A stretch of 48,343 bases of DNA from Bacteroidaceae bacterium (GCA_030843315.1 JAUUPT010000029.1:1-48343); one strand, 5' to 3'; positions 25,918 to 35,048 are shown, numbered from the stretch's first letter. Made by a program: numbers and translations. The notes: a model not told the origin generated them from the letters alone.

Positions 25918-26538
25918 CTAGGATTGCTCTTCTTTTTTCAGCAGTTTATAAAAATCATGCATTTGTCCTTTAAGCAGGGAAGTATTCAAACCAAATGATA
26001 AAGAATCTAGAAATGATTGCCCGTAAAAAAGATATATAAAATGCTTTGCCGTGTTTAGCACATCTAAGTCAGCCCTAATTTCTTTTGATTCAATCGCTTT
26101 TTGTAATATGGCACACCAGATGCTCAACTCGTTATTTCTATTTATTAAGAACTTCTCATGTAATTCCGGGAAGTGGGTAGATATTTGAAGGATTAAAGAT
26201 ATATACAATTTGCTAGCATTACTGGAGGACAATTCATCGATAATATCTTGCATACTCCTCATTGTGTTTTGAATACCTATAATATAGGAATCAATAAAAT
26301 CCAATAAAGTAGCGTGACCATTGACACTCATTTTATTTTCGATCTTTTGCTTGTCAATTATGAAAGATTCAATAACCTGTTTGAACAACTCTTTCTTAGT
26401 AGAAGCATAATAAAATATTGCTCCTCTTGTCATGCCCGATTTTTCCTCTATATCAGAGATGCTTACTCCTTCAAACTGCTTAGTTAAAAATAGCTTAAAA
26501 GCAGCTTTATATAAATGTTCTTTATGGCTCCTTCTCAT
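25918..26538 (-). CDS. TetR-family transcriptional regulator 1
   Basis: The 206-residue protein has an N-terminal TetR helix-turn-helix (about residues 5-50): AAFKLFLTKQFEGVSISDIE, then TRGAIFYYASTKKELFKQV, the standard TetR recognition helix region. The C-terminal ligand-binding part is helical. It lies immediately upstream of the KASIII-like gene on the same strand and probably controls it, sensing a lipid or drug-like compound. Its -7 box may be TAATTTTG (minus strand, 26565-26558) with a -33-like CTTG 20 bases upstream. Confidence 0.85.
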   Translation of the reverse strand: MRRSHKEHLYKAAFKLFLTKQFEGVSISDIEEKSGMTRGAIFYYASTKKELFKQVIESFIIDKQKIENKMSVNGHATLLDFIDSYIIGIQNTMRSMQDIIDELSSSNASKLYISLILQISTHFPELHEKFLINRNNELSIWCAILQKAIESKEIRADLDVLNTAKHFIYLFYGQSFLDSLSFGLNTSLLKGQMHDFYKLLKKEEQS

Positions 26539-26844
26539 ACTCGATTTTATTAAAAAGCAAAATTAGTTTTTTTTATTGGCCTTGACAAGCTAATATCTAA
26601 CTTTATCAAACATACCAATACTCTTCGTTTGTATGCAGATGATATCAAATAGTATTTTATGATATAAAATCACTTCAAACATAAACGACTTTTGTTCCGT
26701 CCATTTAATAGTTCATCTCAAGGCAAACGTTTTAGTACCAATGACGCTATTAAAAGAGTAGTTACAGGCGTTGACATCAAAAGAATTTATTAATTAACTA
26801 TTTATCAGAGTGATAACATCAATTAAAGAATAAACGATAGTTTT
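26539..26844. other. Gap upstream of TetR 1
   Basis: AT-rich, no gene seen. It holds the candidate TetR promoter (26558-26589) and an AACATAC half-site at 26609-26615. Nothing else is supported. Confidence 0.4.
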
Positions 26845-27227
26845 CTAATTTGCCGCAATCTTTCGCCGCTGTTGTCTCAGCCCCAACCACTGCTCATAAT
26901 TCACCAACGCTTGTTTAGCAGCAATGATATGAGTGACAAGTAACCCGATAGGTTGCTGTTTATCAGCTTCCGGCAATACCATATCACTCAATATTTTCGT
27001 CAAGGAGTTCGTTTCCTGAGTCGTCAGCTCACGCAAAATCTTCTGTCCACCCATTGTAGTCTCCAAGGTTGGTTTTCCACTCTCCCGAAATACATGTGGC
27101 ACTTGCTGCCAGAGGGCATAAAAGAACTGATGTCACTCTTCCGTGAAATACAGGCTTCCGTAGCAGCCTGTATTTGTTATCTCCTTGTTTTTTTCCTCTT
27201 TTTCTCCGTCCTCGTCAAACTGCGTTG
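26845..27227 (-). pseudogene. Relic of the 3' end of the glucosaminidase/M23 gene
   Basis: The stretch is a diverged copy of the last third of the wall-hydrolase gene at 29163-30716. The protein reading MGGQKILRELTTQETNSLTK and ILSDMVLPEADKQQPIGLLV matches the intact gene closely. DNA similarity goes on beyond the readable frame to about 27227 and corresponds to about 29553 of the intact gene. The fragment has no start and its catalytic domains are absent. It joins directly to a relic of the OmpA-family gene start. Confidence 0.8.
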
Positions 27228-27416
27228 TCAGACTATCCAAAGCCCTTTATTTTGATTTGCTTTTTATTTACTCAAAAAGGAAAAGAAATATGCTAAAAAA
27301 GCTCTATTTGCCTTTCTGTTGTCTGCCTATATGGTATCTTATGGAAAAGATAGTTTGTCAGTACAGTCAGTACAGAATTCAGCAAGCAAGATAGCCAGTC
27401 GACAAACAGTTGAATA
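27228..27416 (+). pseudogene. Relic of the 5' end of the OmpA-family gene
   Basis: This is a copy of the promoter, leader and first about 40 codons of the gene at 22615-24168, from CAGACT at about 22550 onward. The start codon copy is at 27290. The A-run after ATGCTA is one base shorter than in the intact gene, which shifts the frame at codon 5. The similarity ends near the TAG at 27414-27416. It cannot make the protein. Confidence 0.8.
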
Positions 27417-28181
27417 GCTAATTATAGTAATGGCTATGTTTATACTATACATGAGAAAGTTCAACGTGAAAATAAATAAAAACACAGTATAACTCCTTTA
27501 TAGATAATTCTGGAAAACTTCATTGCTTTTCAAAATGAATGATGTTTTTTTATAAGTTATAAGATTTTTAGATTAATAGATCAATGACAAGCTCGTTATC
27601 GTTTTTGATTCTCTTTGTTAGTAAGGCGATATAAACTTTGTGTAAATGGACTAATGATGATTATTACTCACTCATATCAAACCGTCACTAAGCAAGCTTA
27701 CCCCATTCTGGGATAGAGCTAAATAAATTATCTCATTAAAACAATAATTTGACAAGCAATTTCTTTGGTTCACAAAGAGTGATAGTTGCTTGAATTAGCA
27801 AATTAAACATATATTCTAAAGGGCAGAATATTCGTTTTTTACCATATCAAATAAAAACAAAGCCCATAATTGAATACCTATGGATGACCTGGCCGGTTAT
27901 GGAACTGTTGGTCTTCTTCCATTACGACAACGGATGCTCGTTTATCTGGAAAAAGGTTGTGGGAAAAAGGTGAAGAAACTACTTCCAAATGTTTGAAAAA
28001 AAAGAAATCTAATAAAAGCCAAGATATAACTGCAAAAAAAAATGAAGCTACCAAGGTAAACTCCAATTAGAGTATTCTTGGAGGTTTTTGATTTTTAGGG
28101 GGGCTGTACTTTATCGGATGCTTACAAATAATCCATGCAAATATTTCTAGTACAAAAAATAATTCAACTAAAATATTTAAA
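27417..28181. other. AT-rich gap between relic and TetR 2
   Basis: No gene is convincing. A 62-residue reading on the minus strand (27878-28066) has one hydrophobic stretch, but no promoter or family support. An interrupted plus-strand reading around 27885-28000 looks like remnant coding sequence (VGLLPLRQRMLVYLEKGCGK) of unknown origin. Confidence 0.3.
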
Positions 28182-28772
28182 CTAACTATTAGTTTTTATC
28201 AAAGGAACTATCCTGGCAAAAAAATCATCAAACACACCATCAACCGGACAATATACATCAAGCATGAGAACACCAATACGCAGTGCAAATAATGATTTAA
28301 ATATAGTTTCTCCTGAAGAATTATCTAACTCTAAAACAGTCCGTTTCACAAACAATATTTCCGAATTTATTGATTCAATTAAAATTTCATTGAAATTTGG
28401 ATAATATTTAGATGCCTGCAACATAATATTGAATAAAGCACTCTCAGGTTTCGGTTCGTGATAGCACGACTCAATATCCTCTTTGATTCTATCAAATGGC
28501 GTTTTGTAGTTCAGAAATAATTTAGGAATATCATACGATGAAATAGTTAGTTTTTCACACGTGGATAGTTGAAAAAAAGGTAATACCAATTGCTGTATTA
28601 TAGCTTCAAATAACTGTTGCTTATTTTTGTAATAATGAAAAATAGAACCTCTAGTCTTACCTATTGCCTTTTCCATTTGTTCAATAGTAACCTGTTCCCA
28701 ATTATTGATGAATAATAGCTGATAAGCTTTGCACAAAATTAAAGACTGTGATTTTTCACCTTTATTTTTCAT
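28182..28772 (-). CDS. TetR-family transcriptional regulator 2
   Basis: The 196-residue protein has a TetR-type helix-turn-helix in its first 55 residues (CKAYQLLFINNWEQVTIEQM, then KTRGSIFHYYKNKQQLFEAI), followed by a helical ligand domain. It differs clearly from TetR 1. The start is preceded at 7 bases by an unusually strong Shine-Dalgarno, AGGAGGTG, rare in Bacteroidales. Upstream is a roughly 200-base leader with a long conserved-looking stem, a TATATTTG -7 box and a palindrome. Its target is unknown; autoregulation is likely. Confidence 0.85.
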   Translation of the reverse strand: MKNKGEKSQSLILCKAYQLLFINNWEQVTIEQMEKAIGKTRGSIFHYYKNKQQLFEAIIQQLVLPFFQLSTCEKLTISSYDIPKLFLNYKTPFDRIKEDIESCYHEPKPESALFNIMLQASKYYPNFNEILIESINSEILFVKRTVLELDNSSGETIFKSLFALRIGVLMLDVYCPVDGVFDDFFARIVPLIKTNS

Positions 28773-28779
28773 AAACTGA

Positions 28780-28787
28780 ACACCTCC
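28780..28787 (-). promoter_or_regulatory. Strong Shine-Dalgarno of TetR 2
   Basis: Minus-strand AGGAGGTG lies 7 bases before the ATG at 28772 and matches the 16S anti-Shine-Dalgarno over eight bases. Most genes in this window have no such site. Confidence 0.6.
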
Positions 28788-28856
28788 TACAAGTGACTAC
28801 CTCGTACCCCTACTTCGAGACAGACATAAGAAAAGCGGTAGGGCATTAACCTATCT

Positions 28857-28968
28857 GCGGGGAAGGGAGTCGAAGCCCTCGTACACAAACAGACAACGCC
28901 CTCCCGCTATACGGAAGGACGTTTGAACTGCTTTCTCGTGTACGATTAAATTTCGACTTTTTCCCCGC
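28857..28968 (-). ncRNA. Highly structured leader element upstream of TetR 2
   Basis: Three nested paired blocks make a long stem: GCGGGGAA (28857-28864) with TTCCCCGC (28961-28968), AGTCGAA (28868-28874) with TTCGACT (28952-28958), and TCGTACAC (28879-28886) with GTGTACGA (28938-28945). Inside it a second hairpin pairs AACG, CCT and CCG (28895-28906) with CGG, AGG and CGTT (28912-28923). In all, 23 outer and 10 inner base pairs are broken only by small bulges. It probably acts as a 5' leader of the TetR 2 mRNA, but a free RNA or a DNA-level site is possible. Strand is inferred from the promoter. Confidence 0.5.
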
Positions 28969-28998
28969 ACTGAAAATCAGCTAAACGCTTTTTTTTCT

Positions 28999-29030
28999 CA
29001 AATATAAAAAGATAGTCGATTAACGACTAT
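28999..29030 (-). promoter_or_regulatory. Promoter and operator of TetR 2
   Basis: A -7 box TATATTTG (minus strand, 29006-28999) fits the Bacteroides consensus. Just upstream is the perfect palindrome ATAGTCG-ATTAA-CGACTAT (29012-29030), a typical size for a TetR operator. The nearest TTTG is at 29035-29032, a spacer of 25 bases, longer than usual. Confidence 0.5.
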
Positions 29031-29162
29031 ACAAATTTAGATAAAAATATCGATTTATAAGCATGTTTCATGAGAAACTAGCTTTATTTACTTATTTTTT
29101 TCTCGCAAATCAGTGTGAAATAACAAATAAATTATCACCTTCACCTTTCAGATTAATAGATT

Positions 29163-30716
29163 TCAATTCCGCTGTAATCCTTCTTGCCGCTGTTGTTCCA
29201 GTCCCAATCCTTGTTCATAATTTACCGAAGCCTGTTTAGCGGCAATGATATGAGTGACAAGTAACCCGATGCGTTGCTGCTTGTCAGCTTCCGGCAATGC
29301 CGTATCACTCAGTATTTTCGTCAGGGAGTTCGTTTCCTGAGTCGTCAACTCACGCGAAATCTTCTGTCCGCCCATCGTAGCCTCCAAAGTCGCTTTTCCA
29401 CTCTCCGACAGACACACGCGGCACTCACTGGCAGAGGGCACAAAAGAACTGATGTCAATCTTCCGTGAAAGACAGGCTTCCGTAGCAGCCTGCATCTGTT
29501 GCTCTCGTGTTTTTTCCTCCTTTTTCCCGTTCCCGTCAAACTGCGTTGCCAATGCCATCAATCCGGTATAGAGAGTCATCACCATCTCCATGATCGGATC
29601 GCCTCCCATCCCCATGCCGGCATCTTCCGACGAAAGAATCTTTTTCATCCATTCCTCCACCGATAACAGTTTACTTTCTCCCTCTTCCGGCTGTTGGGCG
29701 GCCAGTTCCTGCTTATTCCCTTCAGAAGCATACTTCGCAAGCAAATTCTCACCGTTGGAAAGCAACTGCACCCGGATATTCCCTTTATCTGCAAGGTCAG
29801 CCAGATAAACGGCAGGGTCTAAGTCACGGATGTTTCCATCCAACGCCACCTGCTGTACACCGATATGCAGATGTTCGCCCGTCGTGCGGGTACCAGTATT
29901 ACCAGCCACGCCTACCTGTTGCCCCGCCTTCACCATCTCTCCGGTTTTAACTCGTATGGAATCCAGATGCAGATAAGAAACCTGATACCGCGTCCCGTCC
30001 TCACGGCCATACTCAATACTGACCGATTTCCCGCCTGGCTTTCCCGCATTCTCATTGACGGCAATCACCTTTCCTCCAGTCTCCGTAGCCAGTACCGCCT
30101 CATGAGATGCCTTGATGTCAACACCCTTGTGCATTTGTTTCTGGGTAGTATCCATCGGATCGGTACGCATACCGAAAGGCGAAGTCACCAGCATGAATTC
30201 CTTACGTTCCAGTGGGAAAGCATACTGGTTGGCGGCTACTTGTTGTAACGACTGCCGCTCCATCACCATTTGATCGTATTTATTCAACCCGTTCTTCTCG
30301 ATAATCTGTTGCAGCGTACCCGCATAATTCCCTCCCGAGGCATATCCGGCACGCTGCAACCCCATGCACCAGCCTCGGTAATCATCCGGCGAAAGTGCGA
30401 AACACTCCTTGTACCGGATATTCTCTTTCAAGAAAGAAGAGTGGTGCTCATAGGAATCCGCCACCGAAGCATAAGTACAGAACTTCTCATCGGGCCGATC
30501 ATCCGTATAAGTCAGGTAGGTGCCACCGTTCTTGAGCCATTCCCCCGTACACTTAATGCCGAAGTGAGCGTTCCCCTTTTCGGACAGTTCGCTTTGCCCG
30601 TTGCTACTCTCCAAAATGCCCTGCGCCAATGTGACAGAAGCCGGAATACCGTAACGTTTCATCTGCTCCATAGCATACTCGCCATAGGTAGCTGCGTATT
30701 CTTCATTTTTAGTCAT
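29163..30716 (-). CDS. Bifunctional peptidoglycan hydrolase: glucosaminidase plus M23 peptidase
   Basis: The 517-residue protein has two wall-cleaving domains. Residues about 5-150 are a FlgJ/GH73-type glucosaminidase with the ILESSNG motif (catalytic E36). Residues about 170-305 are an M23 peptidase: HKGVDI gives the first histidine and aspartate, and EHLHIGV the HxH. No signal peptide is visible, so export could go through the transfer machinery. The C-terminal 170 residues are helical and are the part repeated in the relic at 26.9 kb. Such enzymes open the cell wall for a conjugation channel. It is the last gene of the long minus-strand operon. Confidence 0.85.
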   Translation of the reverse strand: MTKNEEYAATYGEYAMEQMKRYGIPASVTLAQGILESSNGQSELSEKGNAHFGIKCTGEWLKNGGTYLTYTDDRPDEKFCTYASVADSYEHHSSFLKENIRYKECFALSPDDYRGWCMGLQRAGYASGGNYAGTLQQIIEKNGLNKYDQMVMERQSLQQVAANQYAFPLERKEFMLVTSPFGMRTDPMDTTQKQMHKGVDIKASHEAVLATETGGKVIAVNENAGKPGGKSVSIEYGREDGTRYQVSYLHLDSIRVKTGEMVKAGQQVGVAGNTGTRTTGEHLHIGVQQVALDGNIRDLDPAVYLADLADKGNIRVQLLSNGENLLAKYASEGNKQELAAQQPEEGESKLLSVEEWMKKILSSEDAGMGMGGDPIMEMVMTLYTGLMALATQFDGNGKKEEKTREQQMQAATEACLSRKIDISSFVPSASECRVCLSESGKATLEATMGGQKISRELTTQETNSLTKILSDTALPEADKQQRIGLLVTHIIAAKQASVNYEQGLGLEQQRQEGLQRN

Positions 30717-30738
30717 GCTTACTATATATAATGTATGG

Positions 30739-33030
30739 TTATCGTTTCATTCCTGCGGACGGTACTTCTTCCTGCTCTCTTTCCCTTTCGGGATGAAGTA
30801 TGTCGGCAAAAAGAGTAGATGCCAGGTTCTGTTTGTACGTATTGGCATCTTCCGAAAGCCACAGCCGTTGCCATTGTCCGGTGGTAATCGGGCGGGGTTG
30901 CACTCCCTCCATGTCCTTGAATACCGGAGCACAGAGGAATTTATCATCCTTTGTCTTATAAATGTTCACCCGAGTAATGCGGGAAGTATCTTCCTCCAGT
31001 GCTTTCTCGCCAAAAATATTGATACGCAGGCTCGGGTTCACCTGTGCTATAGCATAATACTTCTGTGCCAACTCGTGCCGGATACGCTCCGTATCTACGG
31101 CATTCCCTTGCTTCGAGGTGGAGAAGAATTGGTTGATATCCGATTTATCAGGGTGCATACATAGCGGCGATTCTCCCGTAGGAGCCATATAGAGCACCCA
31201 GCGGTTTTCGTCATCCCGCACCATCTGTACCCGGTTGAAGGTAGTGGAACGGCTTCTCTCCACCGCTTCCGAGATATTCAGCTCTCGCACGTCGTTCAAC
31301 TCCCATTGGTGCAACTTGGCCACTGCCACCTTTTTCCCGTCGAAATAGGCATCGTTGGGATAGAAGCTGGCAACCCCTCCGGTATTGAAGAAACGGACGT
31401 ATGCAGCCCCTTGCCCTTGTAAGGCGTGTGCAATCCGTTGTTTGGACATGCCTGGCAATTCATTGTACTGAACACGTGCCCCCACAGATACCCGTTCCTG
31501 TGCGGACATTGCTTCGTCGGGCGAGAGGTAGAAGTTTCGTGTTTTCCCGTCAGGTAACACGACTTTCCCTCCTGAAAAAGCACCCTCCGGCAGTAGTACG
31601 TCAGCAATCTTTCTCTCCGGGTCAGTCACCACCACAAAGTCACGCGATAGCCGGTCGGGCATCTCCTTCAGCGCATTGTATATCGTATAGGTCCCCGTAT
31701 TGTTCCATTCCGCAGGCTTATATCCGCGAGCCGCTTCGTCAATGTAAGAAGCGAAGTGGAGAGCTTCCGTATAAGCCGTCTCCACCACTTCTGGATCTTC
31801 GTGTCCGGTCATGGACATGGCTTGCTGCAACTGGTCGGCATAATACGTCAAATCAAATTTCTCAAGGAAAGCTTTTTTCTCTTCTTCCATCTTGAAATTG
31901 CCGTCAGCAATAAGCATCCCTCGATTACGGATGATGTCGGCCAGAATAGCACTCTCTTCCGACGAGATGGACGGCTGCTTTTTCTCTTTCAGTTCCTCTG
32001 TAGTCTGGCGGTTCACTTCCGAGAAGTAGGTCACTTTTTCGCCCTTCTCCGCCTTGCGAATCACATCCAGCGCATTGTTGACATCCGCCTCGATGGTATC
32101 AATGAATTGCGGATCTTCCCGCAGGTCACGGTTCCACCCCTCCACGAGTTTCAGAGCAGGCGGTGACAGGCGTGCTGGCAGTCCGAGTTCCAGCATCTTT
32201 ACCCCGGCGGCAAGCTCGACAACAAGTTCTTCCCGCTTCACGGCCTCTTCCGATGGAGGTTGTCCGCCTTTCATCACCATTCCTTCACGGGCGCACCGCT
32301 GCTGATGTCCCGTCGCACGGACAATTTCCCGCATCAAATCCTGCACGAAATCCATATACTGAGGATAGTGCTTTTGGTCGGGTACATAAACCACATCTCG
32401 TGCCACATCATAATGGGCGACAATCGTACCGTCTCTGCGGACAGGAACCAGGTTCTCCTTGAGAGTTTTCACGAAGTTGTTCACCGTGATGTGCTGTTCC
32501 CGTGCGTTCTCTTTCTCGTTTCCACGCTCCTGAAGAGTACCGTAACGGTCAATCATTCTTTGGTACTGCTCGGGATCAACATAGGGTGTCATAGTCTGAT
32601 CGATATTGAACAGTACCCGTATCTCCCGGTTATGGATGCCCTTGTATTGCTTTCTCTCTTCCGCATCCAGCAACAGGAACTCTTCTCGTGTGATCTTCTC
32701 GTCCGGATTGTGACGGTTGACGTACTCGTTCCAGTTGTACCAATTGAACGGTACACCTCTTTCGTTCTCCTTGACTCCTTCGCCACGTTGCTTGGAGTCC
32801 GGGAAAGTGGTATACAACGAGGTCTTATATCCGTTCCTGTCGGCAAACAGTCCGAGTGTCAGCGCATTGAACGGACTGACTTCCGGCCCTTTGGAATAGA
32901 AACGGGGATAGTACCGTCCGGCTGCATTCAGCCAATAACCAGAACTATCTACTGCCGCAGACAGAGCTTCGGTCAGATATTGCACCTGCCGCTCCGCCGC
33001 TTTTTCTTCATTTTGACTTTTTGGTTTCAT
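30739..33030 (-). CDS. ArdC-like polyvalent protein without the metallopeptidase motif
   Basis: The 763-residue protein starts with an ArdC-type N-terminal domain (about residues 10-170; GPEVSPFNALTLGLFADRNG matches the NGMNALML region of the family). At the place where HExxH should stand, the sequence is MREIVRATGHQQRC, so the metal ligands are lost although the following helix (VKREELVVELAAGVKM) is kept. The C-terminal half contains further small domains. The tail is acidic and ends VPSAGMKR. It is probably a DNA-binding relative without protease activity, coded just upstream of the wall hydrolase. Confidence 0.75.
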   Translation of the reverse strand: MKPKSQNEEKAAERQVQYLTEALSAAVDSSGYWLNAAGRYYPRFYSKGPEVSPFNALTLGLFADRNGYKTSLYTTFPDSKQRGEGVKENERGVPFNWYNWNEYVNRHNPDEKITREEFLLLDAEERKQYKGIHNREIRVLFNIDQTMTPYVDPEQYQRMIDRYGTLQERGNEKENAREQHITVNNFVKTLKENLVPVRRDGTIVAHYDVARDVVYVPDQKHYPQYMDFVQDLMREIVRATGHQQRCAREGMVMKGGQPPSEEAVKREELVVELAAGVKMLELGLPARLSPPALKLVEGWNRDLREDPQFIDTIEADVNNALDVIRKAEKGEKVTYFSEVNRQTTEELKEKKQPSISSEESAILADIIRNRGMLIADGNFKMEEEKKAFLEKFDLTYYADQLQQAMSMTGHEDPEVVETAYTEALHFASYIDEAARGYKPAEWNNTGTYTIYNALKEMPDRLSRDFVVVTDPERKIADVLLPEGAFSGGKVVLPDGKTRNFYLSPDEAMSAQERVSVGARVQYNELPGMSKQRIAHALQGQGAAYVRFFNTGGVASFYPNDAYFDGKKVAVAKLHQWELNDVRELNISEAVERSRSTTFNRVQMVRDDENRWVLYMAPTGESPLCMHPDKSDINQFFSTSKQGNAVDTERIRHELAQKYYAIAQVNPSLRINIFGEKALEEDTSRITRVNIYKTKDDKFLCAPVFKDMEGVQPRPITTGQWQRLWLSEDANTYKQNLASTLFADILHPEREREQEEVPSAGMKR

Positions 33031-33040
33031 ATTCTAATTA

Positions 33041-33754
33041 CTATTTTTCATCCTTTCCGGCCGATACTAGCCGATAGGCGAGCAGCCTGCCGTTCCTGAC
33101 GTATTCCAGTTTTTGTTCGTTTACTAGCTCTTCCAGCACCAGCTTGGTCGTTCCGAAACGCTTGTGCAAGACCTGCTGCGCTTGCGACACCGTGAACCTA
33201 TCCCAATCTACTTGATGCAGGTAGTCCAGCAAGGTTTTTCCATATTTGGAATAAGGCGGTTGCAACACCTTTTTATCTATTACAATCGGTTGGTCTGCCT
33301 CTTTGTCTGCATACTTTTCGGTTGCAGTCAAAGCCAGTGGTTCTGCCAGCAGCTCATGGAGCTGTTTTTGCGAAAGCTCTATCTCCAGCCGCTTCATGCG
33401 CTTCTCCGCAATAATCAATTCCTGTTCGGCACCCATTCTCTGGGTCAACAAATCAAGCCCAGCAGTGCATTTCCTATAAATGGCTGCCAAAGGACGAGCC
33501 AATACACACAACCACCTCCAACCGGCATCCCGTAAACGGGCAAACCACCCTTCCCACAACAAACAGTTATCGTAAAGCAGCTTCACGATAAACAGGTACA
33601 GGAAAAACGTATGTACAATCAGCAGGTAGGGCGAAAGCCCCCACAGGAAGTGCCAGAAATGGAAGCCCAGCCAAAACAGCCCGCCCACCATTCCTACCAT
33701 CAGCCAGTTCCTTTTCCAGAAACCGGAATCCCTCTTTTTCCCTTCTCTTGTCAT
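33041..33754 (-). CDS. Membrane protein with C-terminal winged-helix-like region
   Basis: The 237-residue protein has two hydrophobic segments in its first 65 residues (GMVGGLFWLGFHFWHFLWGL and YLLIVHTFFLYLFIVKLLY) and a soluble part with a helical stretch (about 105-140). The last 70 residues (DWDRFTVSQAQQVL, LVLEELVNEQKLEYVRNGRL) resemble a winged helix, as in DNA-bound or coupling proteins. It might tether DNA or a transfer complex to the membrane. Ten bases separate its stop from the start of the ArdC-like gene. I do not know the family. Confidence 0.6.
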   Translation of the reverse strand: MTREGKKRDSGFWKRNWLMVGMVGGLFWLGFHFWHFLWGLSPYLLIVHTFFLYLFIVKLLYDNCLLWEGWFARLRDAGWRWLCVLARPLAAIYRKCTAGLDLLTQRMGAEQELIIAEKRMKRLEIELSQKQLHELLAEPLALTATEKYADKEADQPIVIDKKVLQPPYSKYGKTLLDYLHQVDWDRFTVSQAQQVLHKRFGTTKLVLEELVNEQKLEYVRNGRLLAYRLVSAGKDEK

Positions 33755-33788
33755 AGGCTTATTCCTTTACGGTTGAACACTTGCTCCA

Positions 33789-35009
33789 TTATCTCCTGAG
33801 CGATACTTCCCTTTCTCTGTCTTCTTGAAACGAATCGGCAAAATATTTCTTTGCCAATTCTTTCCGGTCCGTCAAATCATTGAAGTGAATCGTATCCGTA
33901 TTCAGCAGTACCTTGCTGCCTTGCTGTTCATCATCAATTTTACACCGAATAGCCATTCCACCATCTCTGAGCGAATAAATCTGTACATCGGATATTCTGT
34001 TCTTATCGAACGCTTCGGGCAAGTAACGGCTGGCATCACTATGGCTGGCTCTCAATTCTCCCAACTGTTGCTCGCTCAACAAACCGGGAGCAATCTTATC
34101 AATCGGATTCTTCATGTCTGCATTGGGATAATAGTAACAACCTACAACCCTCCCAAACTCATCATCCGCTCCCGTAGGGTCCCATTCCGTATGCAGACGG
34201 TGCGATAGATAGTATTCCATGCTATGGAAAGCCTTCTCCGGGGTGGTGGAGCCGATTCCTCGCATCACCTTCACATAATCAACCATATTTTCATCGAATT
34301 CTTTCGAGCTTTCTATGGCAGGGAAAAACTCTTTGGGCAAATTCATCAGATTAGATTCCAATTCTCTTCCTTCTCTGGCAAAAAGCGGAGGTATTTGGGT
34401 AAGGCTTACAATCTCAGCATCGGACAACATGCCCGGTCTCAAATCTCCGATATAATCGACAAGCTGTGCCCAAGCAGCCTCTTTATGGTATGCTACCGAC
34501 TTATCTACTTTTCCTGCCAAATAGGTATCGTACAGGAATGGGTCGTCGGATGTTTGGAAAAGCGCCCGGTCGGCTTCACTAAACCCATGCCTGTATATAT
34601 CCAATAGACGGTCAACGTATGGAACAGAGAGCCGTTTGGCCATTTCTTTGTCAAGTTCCGCATCAACTATCTTTGGTTCATCAAACACTTGTTTGGCGAT
34701 ACCTTCCCGAATTTTACTAATATCAAAACCTTCTCCCTTCAATAATTTTTCCGTTGCCCCATGCGAGAGTAAATTTTCCTTTTCAAGAATCTCCCCGGCT
34801 TTCAAGAGAAGGGCTCCTGTATGACCTACCTTATTGTAATCATCCCAAAGCTCATATTTCTTCAAAAACTGCTCCATTTCCGGTTCTGACCCAAAAGCAC
34901 TTGGATAAAGTCCCTTATTTAACAATATCTCAAGCAAGTGCTTCACATCGTTAGCTGCAACAGATTGTTTATCCGAAGCCACTGAATTCATTTTCTGACT
35001 GTTATTCAT
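33789..35009 (-). CDS. Transfer-region protein of unknown function with shared tail
   Basis: The 406-residue protein is soluble and has no recognised catalytic motif. The last 110 residues (YSLRDGGMAIRCKIDDEQQG, then DLTDRKELAKKYFADSF) resemble the C-terminal domains of polyvalent transfer proteins such as the ArdC-like protein encoded at 30739-33030, where a similar ELAQKYYA pattern occurs. The tail EDREREVSLRR is acidic then basic. It is probably part of the same group of co-transferred or DNA-associated proteins. Confidence 0.6.
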   Translation of the reverse strand: MNNSQKMNSVASDKQSVAANDVKHLLEILLNKGLYPSAFGSEPEMEQFLKKYELWDDYNKVGHTGALLLKAGEILEKENLLSHGATEKLLKGEGFDISKIREGIAKQVFDEPKIVDAELDKEMAKRLSVPYVDRLLDIYRHGFSEADRALFQTSDDPFLYDTYLAGKVDKSVAYHKEAAWAQLVDYIGDLRPGMLSDAEIVSLTQIPPLFAREGRELESNLMNLPKEFFPAIESSKEFDENMVDYVKVMRGIGSTTPEKAFHSMEYYLSHRLHTEWDPTGADDEFGRVVGCYYYPNADMKNPIDKIAPGLLSEQQLGELRASHSDASRYLPEAFDKNRISDVQIYSLRDGGMAIRCKIDDEQQGSKVLLNTDTIHFNDLTDRKELAKKYFADSFQEDREREVSLRR

Positions 35010-35048
35010 ATTCTTATGATTTTCTCCTTCATTTGATTCTATTTTCCT

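Noticed and set aside
27878..28066. A 62-residue minus-strand reading with a hydrophobic stretch.
   Set aside because: No promoter, no family sign, and unusual amino-acid runs in an AT-rich gap. Probably chance.
28857..28968. Long stem read as inverted repeats of an insertion sequence.
   Set aside because: No transposase lies between or next to the arms, and the arms are only about 50 bases apart, so an RNA or regulatory structure is more likely.
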